Source: CAVXHQ01 sp963789535 (GTDB lineage Bacteria > Pseudomonadota > Alphaproteobacteria > Rhodobacterales > Rhodobacteraceae). Taken from it: 64,000 nt of DNA. The DNA is taken from contig CAWBKU010000004.1 in assembly GCA_963789535.1 (NCBI GenBank), forward strand, positions 868,001 to 932,000, in the 5' to 3' direction. Made by a program: the position numbers and the translations under genes. Shown here piece after piece: positions 8,649 to 16,622 of the stretch (position 1 is the stretch's first letter; every line of letters starts with the position of its first letter). The notes below the pieces were generated by a model. It did no database searches, was not told where the DNA came from, and worked only from the letters and a program-made list of their open reading frames with translations.

Positions 8649-9754
8649 GCGCACCGCGCACCGCGTTCTTCTGGGACGAGCGCAGCTTCTGGCACGGCGG
8701 CGGAAATTATGCCGGGATGCTGCCGGTCGGCGGCCTCGTGCAGCCCACCTCGACCGGCGGCCTGCCCGAAAGCCCCGAGAGCAAGCGGCGGCTGAAGAAC
8801 CTGATCGACGTGACGGGACTGAGCCGCGACCTTGACCTCAGGGGCGCCGAGGCCGCCCCGACCGAGGCGTTGCGGCGCGTCCATCCGGCGAGCTACCTCG
8901 ACGCGTTCCGCGACCTGTCGGACAGCGGCGGCGGCGAGATCGGGCTGCGCGCGCCGTTCGGGCCGGGCGGCTACGACCTCGCGGCGCTGTCGGCGGGGCT
9001 GACGATGGCGGCCCTCGACAGTGTGATGGCAGGCACTCACGTCAATGCCTATGCCCTGTCGCGCCCGCCCGGCCACCATTGCCTGCCGGACTGGCCGAAC
9101 GGCTTTTGCCTTCTGGCCAACATCGCCATCGCCGTGCGCGCGGCGCAGGCCGCCAACCCCGGCCTGCGCATCGCCGTCCTCGACTGGGACGTGCACCACG
9201 GCAACGGCACCGAGGCGATCTTCTACGCCGATCCGTCGGTCCTCACCGTCTCGCTCCATCAGGAACGGAACTACCCCCTCGACACCGGCGCCTTCGCCGA
9301 CCGGGGCGAGGCGGAGGGCGCGGGATCGAACCTCAACGTGCCTCTGCCTCCCGGTACCGGCCACGCGGGCTACCTCTTGGCGATGGAGCGTCTGGCCCTG
9401 CCCGCGATCCGCCGCTTTGCGCCCGATGCGATCGTCGTCGCCTGTGGCTACGACGCGGGGCTGAACGATCCCCTGGGCCGGATGCTGGCGACGGCCGAGA
9501 CGTTCCGCGGTATGACCCGTCAGGTCATGGACCTTGCGGACGACATCTGCGGCGGGCGGCTGATGATGGCGCACGAGGGGGGGTATTCCGAGACCTATGT
9601 GCCGTTCTGCGGCCACGCGGTCCTCGCCGAATTGGCCGGGAGCGGTATCGACGCCCCCGACCCCAACGCCGCCGCCTTTGCCGCCCGCCAGCCGGGACCA
9701 GACTTCGACCGGTTCCTGGGCGGCCTCATCGACGGGATGGCGGCGGCGGTCTGA
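8645..9754 (+). CDS. Histone deacetylase family protein (class II HDAC / acetylpolyamine amidohydrolase type)
   Basis: 369-residue zinc-dependent amidohydrolase of the arginase/deacetylase fold. Diagnostic motifs occur in order: RPPGHHCLPDWPNGFCLLAN (tandem catalytic His), VLDWDVHHGNGTEAIFY (zinc Asp and His), CGYDAGLNDPLGRM (second zinc Asp), and MAHEGGYSE near the end. Bacterial members remove acetyl groups from polyamines, acetoin-pathway proteins or other small acyl amides; the substrate here is unknown. It starts inside the stop of the preceding small gene. Confidence 0.9.
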   Translation: MSAPRTAFFWDERSFWHGGGNYAGMLPVGGLVQPTSTGGLPESPESKRRLKNLIDVTGLSRDLDLRGAEAAPTEALRRVHPASYLDAFRDLSDSGGGEIGLRAPFGPGGYDLAALSAGLTMAALDSVMAGTHVNAYALSRPPGHHCLPDWPNGFCLLANIAIAVRAAQAANPGLRIAVLDWDVHHGNGTEAIFYADPSVLTVSLHQERNYPLDTGAFADRGEAEGAGSNLNVPLPPGTGHAGYLLAMERLALPAIRRFAPDAIVVACGYDAGLNDPLGRMLATAETFRGMTRQVMDLADDICGGRLMMAHEGGYSETYVPFCGHAVLAELAGSGIDAPDPNAAAFAARQPGPDFDRFLGGLIDGMAAAV

Positions 9755-9759
9755 CGCCT

Positions 9760-10176
9760 CTACCAGCCATAGACGAACATCAAGCCGGTCTGGCCACCGC
9801 CCTGCCGGACATCCGCCCGGGTGCCGCGACCCGACTGGAACAGGCCGAACGCGTTGCCGCCGCCGCTCTGGTCGACGCTGCCCCGATGCCCGTTGCCGCG
9901 CTGTTCGATGATGCCGGTGTTGCCGCCTCCCGATTGCGCGAGGGCCGCTAGGTTGTTCACCCCGCGCTGCGTCACCCCGGCACCGCCACGGATCTCGCGG
10001 TGGATGCCGTAAAGCGCGAGCGCGAGCCGGATGCCGTCCGCTTCGGCCTGCGTTCGCGGGTCGATGCGGATCGCGATGGCGCCGTCGGCGGTCGCGGGGG
10101 CGGGCAGGGCCAGCGTCGCGGCGGTGAGGGCGGCGAGGGCGGTCGAGCGGATCGACGAGAGGCAAAAGCGGGACAT
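9760..10176 (-). CDS. csgB: Curlin-repeat protein, CsgB-like minor subunit
   Basis: 138-residue secreted protein with a signal peptide (ends near PAPATA) and six curlin half-repeats of the form Q-x-G-x2-N-x5 in the C-terminal half (for example QSGGGNTGIIE and QSGGGNAFGLF). Several repeats deviate at the Asn position (H, T or Q). The weaker repeats, the longer non-repeat N-terminal part and the position after csgA and csgH suggest the CsgB nucleator rather than CsgA. It would be exported and template amyloid fibre growth at the cell surface. The csgA/csgB assignment within this set is inferred. Confidence 0.78.
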   Translation of the reverse strand: MSRFCLSSIRSTALAALTAATLALPAPATADGAIAIRIDPRTQAEADGIRLALALYGIHREIRGGAGVTQRGVNNLAALAQSGGGNTGIIEQRGNGHRGSVDQSGGGNAFGLFQSGRGTRADVRQGGGQTGLMFVYGW

Positions 10177-10227
10177 GGCAGTGTTCCTTGCTGAAACGGG
10201 AGTTGGGGAAAGGGACGGCGGCGCTTT

Positions 10228-10629
10228 CTAGAGGCCGGTCAGCGGGCAGGTGACGGTGCCGCCGGTCCAGTCGACGGTCAGTTGTCCGTTCAGGCGCGTC
10301 GCACCGGAGAGGGCGATCTGTCCCAGTGTCAGCGTCTCGCCCGCCGCAGCGGTGAAATCGCCACCCTGGTCGATCGTGGCGCCGTTGCTGCCGCCCGTCT
10401 GGCCGAGTTGCAGGCGGTAGCGTCCGGCAACGGCACGAACGGCTTCGAGGCTGCCGGTGATCTCGACGCCGGTGCCGGACTGCACCGCGCGCAGCGCGCA
10501 GGCGAAGGGGGCGGCGGGCACCTTGGGGCCGGTCTCGGCGCCACCCATGCCGGGCACCGCGCAGGCGGCGAGCAGCAGGGCGGCGGCGCCACCGGCGAGG
10601 GAGCGGGAGGGGAGGGAGGAATGTCTCAT
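10228..10629 (-). CDS. csgH: CsgH-like curli assembly chaperone, lipoprotein-type signal
   Basis: 133-residue protein starting MRHSSLPSR with a hydrophobic leader and a lipobox-like LLLAAC. The mature part resembles the CsgH domain (beta-rich, ITGSLEAVRAV, YRLQLGQTGGSNGATIDQGG, TLTLGQIALSGA). CsgH is an alphaproteobacterial periplasmic factor that restrains premature CsgA amyloid formation. It lies between two curlin genes on the same strand, which supports the call. An upstream in-frame ATG at 10686 was rejected because it places the leader internally. Confidence 0.78.
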   Translation of the reverse strand: MRHSSLPSRSLAGGAAALLLAACAVPGMGGAETGPKVPAAPFACALRAVQSGTGVEITGSLEAVRAVAGRYRLQLGQTGGSNGATIDQGGDFTAAAGETLTLGQIALSGATRLNGQLTVDWTGGTVTCPLTGL

Positions 10630-10705
10630 GTCGGGTCTCCTGTGAATGCGGGGTTCAGGCGGAACCGGGGGCGCGCGCGGCACCACCCGGTCCCGACCGG
10701 GGGGA

Positions 10706-11158
10706 TCAGTCCTGCACGATGACGGCGATGTTGCCGCTGCCGGTCTGCCGCGTCGTCGCGCGGTTGCCCGACCCGGACTGGATCACGCCCAGCGCGTTGC
10801 AACCGCCGCTCTGCGCCACGTCGGCACTGTTGCGGACGCCGTACTGCGCGACCCCGAGGACGTTGCAGCGCCCGGCCTGCGTCGCAACGATGCCGTTGCC
10901 GGTTCCGGTCTGGCCCAGAACCATCCGGTTGCGTGCCCCGTCCTGCGTCGCGATGGCCGAGTTGCGCCAGCCGTCCTGCGTCACCGTCAGGCGGTTGCGG
11001 GTGCCGAACTGCGACAGGCCCGCGCCGTTGTCGACGCCCCACTGTTGAAGCGTGACACGGTTGTTGTCGGCCATCGCGGCAGGGGCCGCGACGCCGAGGG
11101 ACAGGGACAGCGCGAGCAGGGCAGCGCGGCAAACGGATTTGGTGAAATGCGTGGTCAT
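10706..11158 (-). CDS. csgA: Curlin major subunit, CsgA-like
   Basis: 150-residue secreted amyloid protein. A signal peptide (LLALSLSLGVAAPAAMA) is followed directly by about ten tandem 11-residue units of the pattern Q-x-G-x2-N-x5, such as QFGTRNRLTVT, QTGTGNGIVAT and QSGSGNRATTR. This is the curlin repeat that folds into a beta-solenoid. Three Cys residues appear inside repeats (RCN, GCN and the leader), which is unusual for CsgA. It is first in a csgA-csgH-csgB run. No secretion pore gene (csgG) or csgE/F is found in the window. Confidence 0.85.
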   Translation of the reverse strand: MTTHFTKSVCRAALLALSLSLGVAAPAAMADNNRVTLQQWGVDNGAGLSQFGTRNRLTVTQDGWRNSAIATQDGARNRMVLGQTGTGNGIVATQAGRCNVLGVAQYGVRNSADVAQSGGCNALGVIQSGSGNRATTRQTGSGNIAVIVQD

Positions 11159-11409
11159 GTCGTTTCTCCGGGGATGGGGGCAGGAGCGAGCCGCCTGCCC
11201 TTGTTGACGGGACGTCCCGGCCCCGCTGGCAGCGCCATGTCGGGACCGGTGAGGCAATCAGGCACCCCGCCCCCCGATCAACCAATATCGTCACCCCGCT
11301 AGGCGCTGACCCGCACCGGGGCCGCCAGCGTCATGCGATAACGCGGCGCGGTTCGTCGATGATCGTCAAGGACTTGGTGGACGAGGCGATACTTTCGGAT
11401 CCGCGTCTG

Positions 11410-12168
11410 TCAGGCGAACTGCTCGCGGATCAGCCGTTCCTCCAGGCCGTGGCCGGGATCGAAGAGTATCCGATGACGGACCTCCGGGTGGCTCTTCACC
11501 TCGACCCAGGCCACATCGGAGACGGGGCGCGAATCGGCGTCGGCGCGCACCGGGCGCTTTTCCGGCTCGATCACGTCGAACCGCACCACCGCCCGCTTCG
11601 GCACCAGGGCGCCGCGCCAGCGACGGGGCCGGAACGGCGCGATCGCGGTCAGGGCGAGGACGTCCGACCCGATCGGCAGGATCGGGCCGTGGGCCGAATA
11701 ATTGTAGGCCGTCGATCCGGCAGGCGTCGCCACCAGCGCACCGTCGCAGACGAGTTCCTCCATCCGCACGCGCCCGTCGATCGAGATCCGCAGCTTGGCC
11801 GCCTGCGGCCCGGCGCGCAGCAGGCTCACCTCGTTGATGGCGAGACCGCGGGTCTCCTGCCCGTGGATATCGCCCGCCGTCATCAGGATCGGGTTGATGA
11901 CCGCCTCTTCGGCCGCGGCCAGCCGCGCGGGCAGGTCGTCCTCGGCAAAGGCGTTCATCAGGAACCCGACCGTGCCGCGGTTCATGCCGTAGACCGGCGT
12001 GCCCTTGGCCTCGGTCGCGTGCAGCACCTGCAACATGAACCCGTCGCCGCCAAGGGCCACGACCACCGCCGCCGCGTCGATGCCGACATCGCCATAGCGC
12101 TCCGCCAGACGGCTGCGCGCCTCCTGCGCTATTGGCGCCTCGCTCGCGGCAAAGGCGATTTCGGTCAT
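11410..12168 (-). CDS. nadK: NAD kinase
   Basis: Cytoplasmic ATP-NAD kinase that makes NADP. The 252-residue reading starts at ATG 12168 (MTEIAFAASEAPIAQE). It contains the family GGDG motif (VVALGGDGFMLQVLH), GMNRGTVGFLMN, LAINEVSLLR, and CDGALVATPAGSTAYNYSAHGPI with the conserved TPTGSTAY-type segment (here TPAGSTAY). Length is right for the short bacterial form. It diverges from glyA across about 170 bp. Confidence 0.93.
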   Translation of the reverse strand: MTEIAFAASEAPIAQEARSRLAERYGDVGIDAAAVVVALGGDGFMLQVLHATEAKGTPVYGMNRGTVGFLMNAFAEDDLPARLAAAEEAVINPILMTAGDIHGQETRGLAINEVSLLRAGPQAAKLRISIDGRVRMEELVCDGALVATPAGSTAYNYSAHGPILPIGSDVLALTAIAPFRPRRWRGALVPKRAVVRFDVIEPEKRPVRADADSRPVSDVAWVEVKSHPEVRHRILFDPGHGLEERLIREQFA

Positions 12169-12339
12169 GGAACTCTCCCGGGTGGCACGCCGCCGACCTT
12201 CCGTTACCGATCCCCGATTGGCAAGCCGGCCCGTCGCGCCTGTCGGAACCGCGCCGGCAGGCGTCGAATTGTCGCTTCTGCCCTGCCGTCCCATCCGGTA
12301 TGAGGGCGCAATCCCGCCCGCTGCCCGAAGGATCGCCCC

Positions 12340-13641
12340 ATGAACGCGCCCAAATCCATCGCCGACACCGGCTTCTTCACCGAAGCCCTCGCCACCCGCG
12401 ACCCCGAGATCGCCGCCGCGATCCGGTCCGAACTCGGCCGTCAGCGCAAGGAGATCGAGCTGATCGCCTCCGAGAACATCGTCAGCGCCGCGGTGATGGA
12501 GGCGCAAGGCTCCGTCATGACGAACAAATACGCCGAAGGGTATCCGGGCCGACGCTACTACGGCGGCTGCGAATTCGTCGACATCGCCGAGACGCTGGCG
12601 ATCAGCCGCGCCTGCGAACTCTTCTCCTGCGCCTACGCCAACGTGCAGCCGAATTCCGGTTCCCAGGCCAATCAGGGTGTGTTTCAGGCCCTGCTGACGC
12701 CCGGCGACACGATCCTCGGGATGAGCCTCGACGCAGGCGGGCACCTCACCCACGGGGCGAAACCGAACCAGTCGGGCAAGTGGTTCAACGCCGTGCAATA
12801 CGGCGTGCGCCAGCAAGACCAGTTGATCGACTACGACCAGATCGCGGCCCTGGCGACCGAGCACAGGCCGAAGATGCTCATCGCCGGCGGTTCCGCCATT
12901 CCCCGCATCATCGACTTTGCCCGGATGCGCGAGATCGCCGATACGGTGGGCGCGATCCTGCTGGTGGACATGGCGCATTTCGCGGGTCTGGTCGCGGCGG
13001 GCCTCTACCCCTCGCCGTTCCCGCATGCCCATGTGGCGACGACGACGACCCACAAGACGCTTCGCGGCCCGCGCGGCGGCATGATCCTGACCGATGACGA
13101 GGCAATCGCCAAGAAGGTGAATTCCGCCATCTTCCCCGGCATCCAGGGCGGCCCCCTGATGCACGTGATCGCGGCCAAGGCCGTCGCCTTCGGCGAGGCG
13201 CTGCGCCCGGAATTCAAGGTCTATCAGGCGCAGGCGGTCAGGAACGCGCAGGCGCTGGCGGACGAGCTGATGAGGGGCGGCCTCGACATCGTGTCGGGCG
13301 GCACCGACAGCCACCTGATGCTCGTCGATCTGCGGCCCAAGGGGGTGAAGGGCAACGCGACCGAGGCCGCACTCGGGCGCGCGCACATCACCTGCAACAA
13401 GAACGGCATCCCGTTCGATCCCGAGAAACCTACCGTGACGAGCGGTGTGCGCCTCGGCTCTCCTGCCGGAACGACGCGCGGCTTTGCCGAGGCAGAATTC
13501 CGCCAGATCGGTCGCTGGATCGTTCAGGTGACGGATGGCCTCGCCGAACATGGCGAGTACGGGAACGCGGACGCCGAGGCATCCGTGCGCACGGAAGTCG
13601 AGGCGCTCTGCGACCGGTTCCCGATCTATCCCGACCTCTGA
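12340..13641 (+). CDS. glyA: Serine hydroxymethyltransferase
   Basis: PLP enzyme interconverting serine and glycine with transfer of a one-carbon unit to tetrahydrofolate. The 433-residue sequence matches the family along its whole length: IELIASENIVS near residue 40, YAEGYPGRRYYGG, VQPNSGSQANQ, VDMAHFAGL, and TTTTHKTLRGPRGG with the PLP-binding Lys. C-terminal motifs TSGVRLGSPAGTTRGF are intact. It is a single gene with its own upstream region. Confidence 0.97.
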   Translation: MNAPKSIADTGFFTEALATRDPEIAAAIRSELGRQRKEIELIASENIVSAAVMEAQGSVMTNKYAEGYPGRRYYGGCEFVDIAETLAISRACELFSCAYANVQPNSGSQANQGVFQALLTPGDTILGMSLDAGGHLTHGAKPNQSGKWFNAVQYGVRQQDQLIDYDQIAALATEHRPKMLIAGGSAIPRIIDFARMREIADTVGAILLVDMAHFAGLVAAGLYPSPFPHAHVATTTTHKTLRGPRGGMILTDDEAIAKKVNSAIFPGIQGGPLMHVIAAKAVAFGEALRPEFKVYQAQAVRNAQALADELMRGGLDIVSGGTDSHLMLVDLRPKGVKGNATEAALGRAHITCNKNGIPFDPEKPTVTSGVRLGSPAGTTRGFAEAEFRQIGRWIVQVTDGLAEHGEYGNADAEASVRTEVEALCDRFPIYPDL

Positions 13642-13758
13642 TCCTGCCGCGCGACGGACCTTTGCAAAAGTCCGGCCGGAAGTCTTTCAAAACCCTCGTC
13701 TCCCGGTGCGTTTCCGCGCAATACGGCGCGTCAGAAACCCGCCGCGTCGCTTGTCGCC

Positions 13759-14070
13759 TCAGCCGCAGCTGCGCTCGGCGGACTCCGAAAACGCGCGGTA
13801 GCGCCTCCAGAACGCCTCGGTCGCGGGAGACGATGACTGTCGTGCGTCCTGCGCCAGTTGTGGATCCTCGAAGAAGGTCGCGGCGCGGCGCTGGTCGGCG
13901 CCACTCAACGTGGCGTCCGCGACGCGCTGGATGCATGAACACAGGGCCGGTGACGCGCCGCTTCGCCCGGCAGCGAGGCAGGCGCCGCCGACAGTGCCGG
14001 AACCGGCGCATGCCGCCAGAGTGACCAGCGCCAGGATCACGCGATTGCGAGGTAGTCTGTTGTATCGCAT
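13759..14070 (-). CDS. Small exported conserved protein of unknown function
   Basis: 103-residue protein starting MRYNRLPRNR with a leader (VILALVTLAACAGSG) that resembles a lipoprotein or signal peptide. The mature part has several Cys (CLAAG, CSCIQRVAD, final RSCG) and a conserved-looking core, DQRRAATFFEDPQLAQDARQ. Rhodobacteraceae genomes carry similar small proteins that are often labelled arginine transporter without evidence; I do not adopt that function. It is convergent with glyA. Confidence 0.65.
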   Translation of the reverse strand: MRYNRLPRNRVILALVTLAACAGSGTVGGACLAAGRSGASPALCSCIQRVADATLSGADQRRAATFFEDPQLAQDARQSSSPATEAFWRRYRAFSESAERSCG

Positions 14071-14308
14071 GACGTTCCGTCCCCGTTTCGCCCCGCGCAC
14101 CATGCCCAAGTCACTCGATGGGCGCAACGGCGTTCGCCCCTGGCCGCACCGGTCCGGAAGCTGACTGCCCGTCGGTCCGGAGACGCCGACAGGCGGAAAA
14201 GCGCCGATGTGACCCAGCGTCAATGGCGCCCGCCCGCACGTTTCCGTTTCGTTAACACAACCGGGCCATAGTCGGGCGTAAGACTGATCGCACGACAGGG
14301 AGATTCCT

Positions 14309-14533
14309 ATGGCCACTCTCGTCACACTCTGCGGCACCATTCTTGGCTTCGTCGGCGCGCTGACTGGCGTTTTGGTGTTCGACCTTGGATTTCTCGCGGC
14401 CTTTGCCATCTGGGCCTTGTCGGGTCCGGTATCGGCGATGATCGCCATGACCCTGCGCTCCGCCGACGACTCCCCGCAGGCGTCGGCCGGCACGGCCCAT
14501 CCGCTCGACGCCGCGCAGGCCGAAGCGGCCTGA
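14309..14533 (+). CDS. Small two-helix membrane protein of unknown function
   Basis: 74-residue protein with two hydrophobic segments, TLCGTILGFVGALTGVLVF and LAAFAIWALSGPVSAMIAM, and a short polar Ala-rich tail. GGGAG-like purines (AGGGAG at 14297-14302) precede the ATG, supporting translation. No family is recognised. It is isolated between the divergent 13759-14070 gene and cspA. Confidence 0.6.
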   Translation: MATLVTLCGTILGFVGALTGVLVFDLGFLAAFAIWALSGPVSAMIAMTLRSADDSPQASAGTAHPLDAAQAEAA

Positions 14534-14618
14534 TCGCATTTTCGGTACCAACCGTCTGCCCTGTCCGTCCCATGGTGGCGCGCCCGAGGCCATCGCGCCC
14601 GGCCCTTCGTCCTTCCCC

Positions 14619-14647
14619 TTGAATTCCGCTCCGGAATGGACAATATA
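14619..14647 (+). promoter_or_regulatory. Candidate sigma70-type promoter for cspA
   Basis: TTGAAT at 14619-14624 and CAATAT at 14641-14646 are separated by 16 bp (17 bp if AATATA is taken). Transcription would start near 14654 and give a 5' leader of roughly 105 nt before the cspA start. Long leaders are common for cold-shock genes, where RNA structure controls translation. The site is inferred from sequence only. Confidence 0.4.
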
Positions 14648-14761
14648 CGCCGGGCGAAGTTACGCATCGACCACTGTCTCCTTACGGCCCAGTCAATCGA
14701 TCTACTGTGACAGAGCCGATCCGCTGCACTCCCGCGAGCGGAACTAATGAGGAAACATGTG

Positions 14762-14968
14762 ATGGCCACTGGCACCGTGAAATGGTTCAACTCCACCAAA
14801 GGCTTCGGCTTTATCGCTCCCGATGGTGGCTCCAAGGACGTCTTCGTGCACATCTCCGCCGTCGAGCGTTCGGGCCTGACCGGCCTGAAGGACAACCAGA
14901 AAGTCACCTTCGACATCGAAGCCGGCCGTGACGGCCGCGAATCGGCGATCAATCTGGCTCTGGCCTGA
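14762..14968 (+). CDS. cspA: Cold-shock protein, CspA family
   Basis: 68-residue single-OB-fold RNA/ssDNA-binding protein. Both nucleic-acid-binding motifs are present, KGFGFIAPDGG (RNP1) and DVFVHISAVE (RNP2), after the standard start MATGTVKWFN. The ribosome site GAGGAAAC precedes ATG 14762; an in-frame ATG at 14747 would add MRKHV and is less typical. It acts as an RNA chaperone. The preceding 228 bp have no gene and hold the candidate promoter and leader. Confidence 0.95.
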   Translation: MATGTVKWFNSTKGFGFIAPDGGSKDVFVHISAVERSGLTGLKDNQKVTFDIEAGRDGRESAINLALA

Positions 14969-15019
14969 TCCGACGCCGGGGGCGGGACATCGTCCCCGGT
15001 CCCGTCTACCCGAGATGAC

Positions 15020-15051
15020 ATCATGGGCGCTGGTCATTCCGCGCCCATGAT
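15020..15051 (+). terminator. Hairpin after cspA, probable terminator
   Basis: A perfect 11-bp inverted repeat (ATCATGGGCGC and GCGCCCATGAT) with a 10-nt loop lies 51 bp beyond the cspA stop and is followed by CCTTTGG. The stem is strong but the T run is short, so it may be a transcript-end stabiliser or a bidirectional terminator. No other gene needs it. Confidence 0.55.
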
Positions 15052-15221
15052 CCTTTGGCGCTAACCTGCTCTAGCCATCGCCTGAGCGTGTCCCAGAGCC
15101 GAGATCGTCGGCCCGTCAGGCCGCCACCACTTAGATAGCGCAAGCGACGCCGTGATGCCCGGACTTGCCGACGCAATCTGCGGTTGCGGCTACTCACCCA
15201 GAGGACAGCCTTAAAAGGTCG

Positions 15222-15887
15222 TTACCGGGCTCTTTCGGCCAATGCGGCGACCGCCGGGCCAAGGTCGGCCACGATCTCGGCGACGCCCGCTGTGTTGGGG
15301 TGGATGCCGTCGGCCTGAAGGTAGTCGGCCAGATTTCCCGCATCCCTTTCTTCGCGCAGCCCGGCATAGAAATCGACAGCCAGCGGCACATCGTAGTCGG
15401 CGGCGAGGTCGCGATACATCGCATTGAAATCACGCGCGTATTCCGGGCCATAGTTGCCGCCGGCGACGATCCCGATCAGCAGCACCTCGATCCCGCGCGC
15501 CTCGGCCGCGCCTAGGATCGCGTCGAGGTTGGCTTTGCTCGACGCAGGATCGACGGCGCGCAGATAGTCATTGCCGCCGAGTTCCACGATCAGCGCATCC
15601 ACCTCCGGCCCCAGCGCCCAGTCGAGCCGCGCCAGACCGCCCGCTGTCGTGTCGCCCGACACGCCCGCGTTCACCAGCACGGCGTCCGCTCCTGCCGTGT
15701 CGAGCCATGCCTGCATCTGCGCCACGAAACCCGCATCCTGCGACAGACCGTAGCCCGCGGTCAGCGAATCGCCCAGTGCCACGATCGTGACCGGCTCGGC
15801 CATCACCGGCCCCGCCAGCATTGGCGAAATCGCGAAAACGAGGTTGCCCAACCCGGCCAACACCCCATATCGAATGGCAGAATTCAT
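15222..15887 (-). CDS. tesA: Arylesterase / thioesterase I (SGNH hydrolase, TesA type)
   Basis: Exported SGNH-fold esterase of 221 residues. The signal peptide ends near GPVMA. All four SGNH blocks can be seen: block I IVALGDSLTAGYGL with the nucleophile Ser, block II NAGVSGDTTAGG, block III ELGGNDYLRAV, and block V ADGIHPNTAGV with Asp and His. In Escherichia coli tesA diverges from ybbA-ybbP, and the same arrangement occurs here with only 18 bp between the start codons. Confidence 0.92.
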   Translation of the reverse strand: MNSAIRYGVLAGLGNLVFAISPMLAGPVMAEPVTIVALGDSLTAGYGLSQDAGFVAQMQAWLDTAGADAVLVNAGVSGDTTAGGLARLDWALGPEVDALIVELGGNDYLRAVDPASSKANLDAILGAAEARGIEVLLIGIVAGGNYGPEYARDFNAMYRDLAADYDVPLAVDFYAGLREERDAGNLADYLQADGIHPNTAGVAEIVADLGPAVAALAERAR

Positions 15888-15905
15888 CGCGAAAGTCCCT
15901 TGTTC

Positions 15906-16622
15906 ATGTCCCAGCAGGTGGCCCAACCGGCCCCAACGCCCGACCCACCGATCCTCTCCCTCAAAGATGTGTCCCTGTCGCTGAACGGCAATGCCGGCCG
16001 GGTCGATATCCTACAGGGCATCACGCTCGACGTGATGCCGGGCGAGACGCTGGCCCTGACAGGGCCGAGCGGGTCGGGCAAATCCTCGCTGCTGATGCTG
16101 ATGGGCGGTCTCGAGGCGGCGACGTCGGGCCGCATCATCGCGCGCACAGGCGGCAGGGAGGCCGATCTGACCGTGCTGTCCGAGGATGCGCTGGCGCGTT
16201 TCCGCCGCGACACGATGGGCGTCGTGTTCCAGTCGTTCCACCTTATCCCGACGATGACCGCCCTCGAGAATGTCGCGACGCCGCTGGAACTCGCCCGCGT
16301 GCCCGATGCCTTCGCCCGCGCCGCCGCCGAACTCGACGCGGTCGGCCTCGGCCCCCGGGCGCACCATTATCCCGCGCAACTCTCGGGCGGCGAGCAACAG
16401 CGCGTAGCGCTGGCGCGCGCCGCCGCGCCCCGTCCGAAAATCCTGCTCGCCGACGAACCGACCGGCAACCTCGACGCCACGACCGGCGAGATCATCGTCG
16501 AGCTGCTGTTCGGCCTGCGCGACCGACACGGCGCGACGCTCATCCTCGTCACCCACGCGCCGGACCTCGCCGCGCGGTGCAGCCGCACGGTCTCGCTGCG
16601 CGACGGACGCCTGTCGACATGA
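15906..16622 (+). CDS. ybbA: ABC transporter ATP-binding protein, YbbA/LolD type
   Basis: ATPase subunit of a FtsX-type (MacB-superfamily) transporter, 238 residues from ATG 15906. The Walker A is GPSGSGKSS, the Q-loop region VVFQSFHLIPTMTALENV, the signature LSGGEQQRVALARA, and the Walker B ILLADEPTGNLD, as usual for the LolD/YbbA/FtsE group. It overlaps the permease gene ybbP by 4 bp (ATGA) and diverges from tesA. Upstream in-frame TTG (15900) is possible but ATG is preferred. Confidence 0.92.
   Translation: MSQQVAQPAPTPDPPILSLKDVSLSLNGNAGRVDILQGITLDVMPGETLALTGPSGSGKSSLLMLMGGLEAATSGRIIARTGGREADLTVLSEDALARFRRDTMGVVFQSFHLIPTMTALENVATPLELARVPDAFARAAAELDAVGLGPRAHHYPAQLSGGEQQRVALARAAAPRPKILLADEPTGNLDATTGEIIVELLFGLRDRHGATLILVTHAPDLAARCSRTVSLRDGRLST

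Noticed and set aside
11410..13551. Long minus-strand open frame running through glyA
   Set aside because: It is an antisense shadow of high-GC codon bias. Only its end (11410-12168) is a real gene, nadK; the part over glyA has no protein-like features.
13653..13672. Hairpin GGACCTTT/AAAAGTCC after glyA as a terminator
   Set aside because: The stem has a mismatch and almost no loop, and no T run follows, so support is too weak to annotate.
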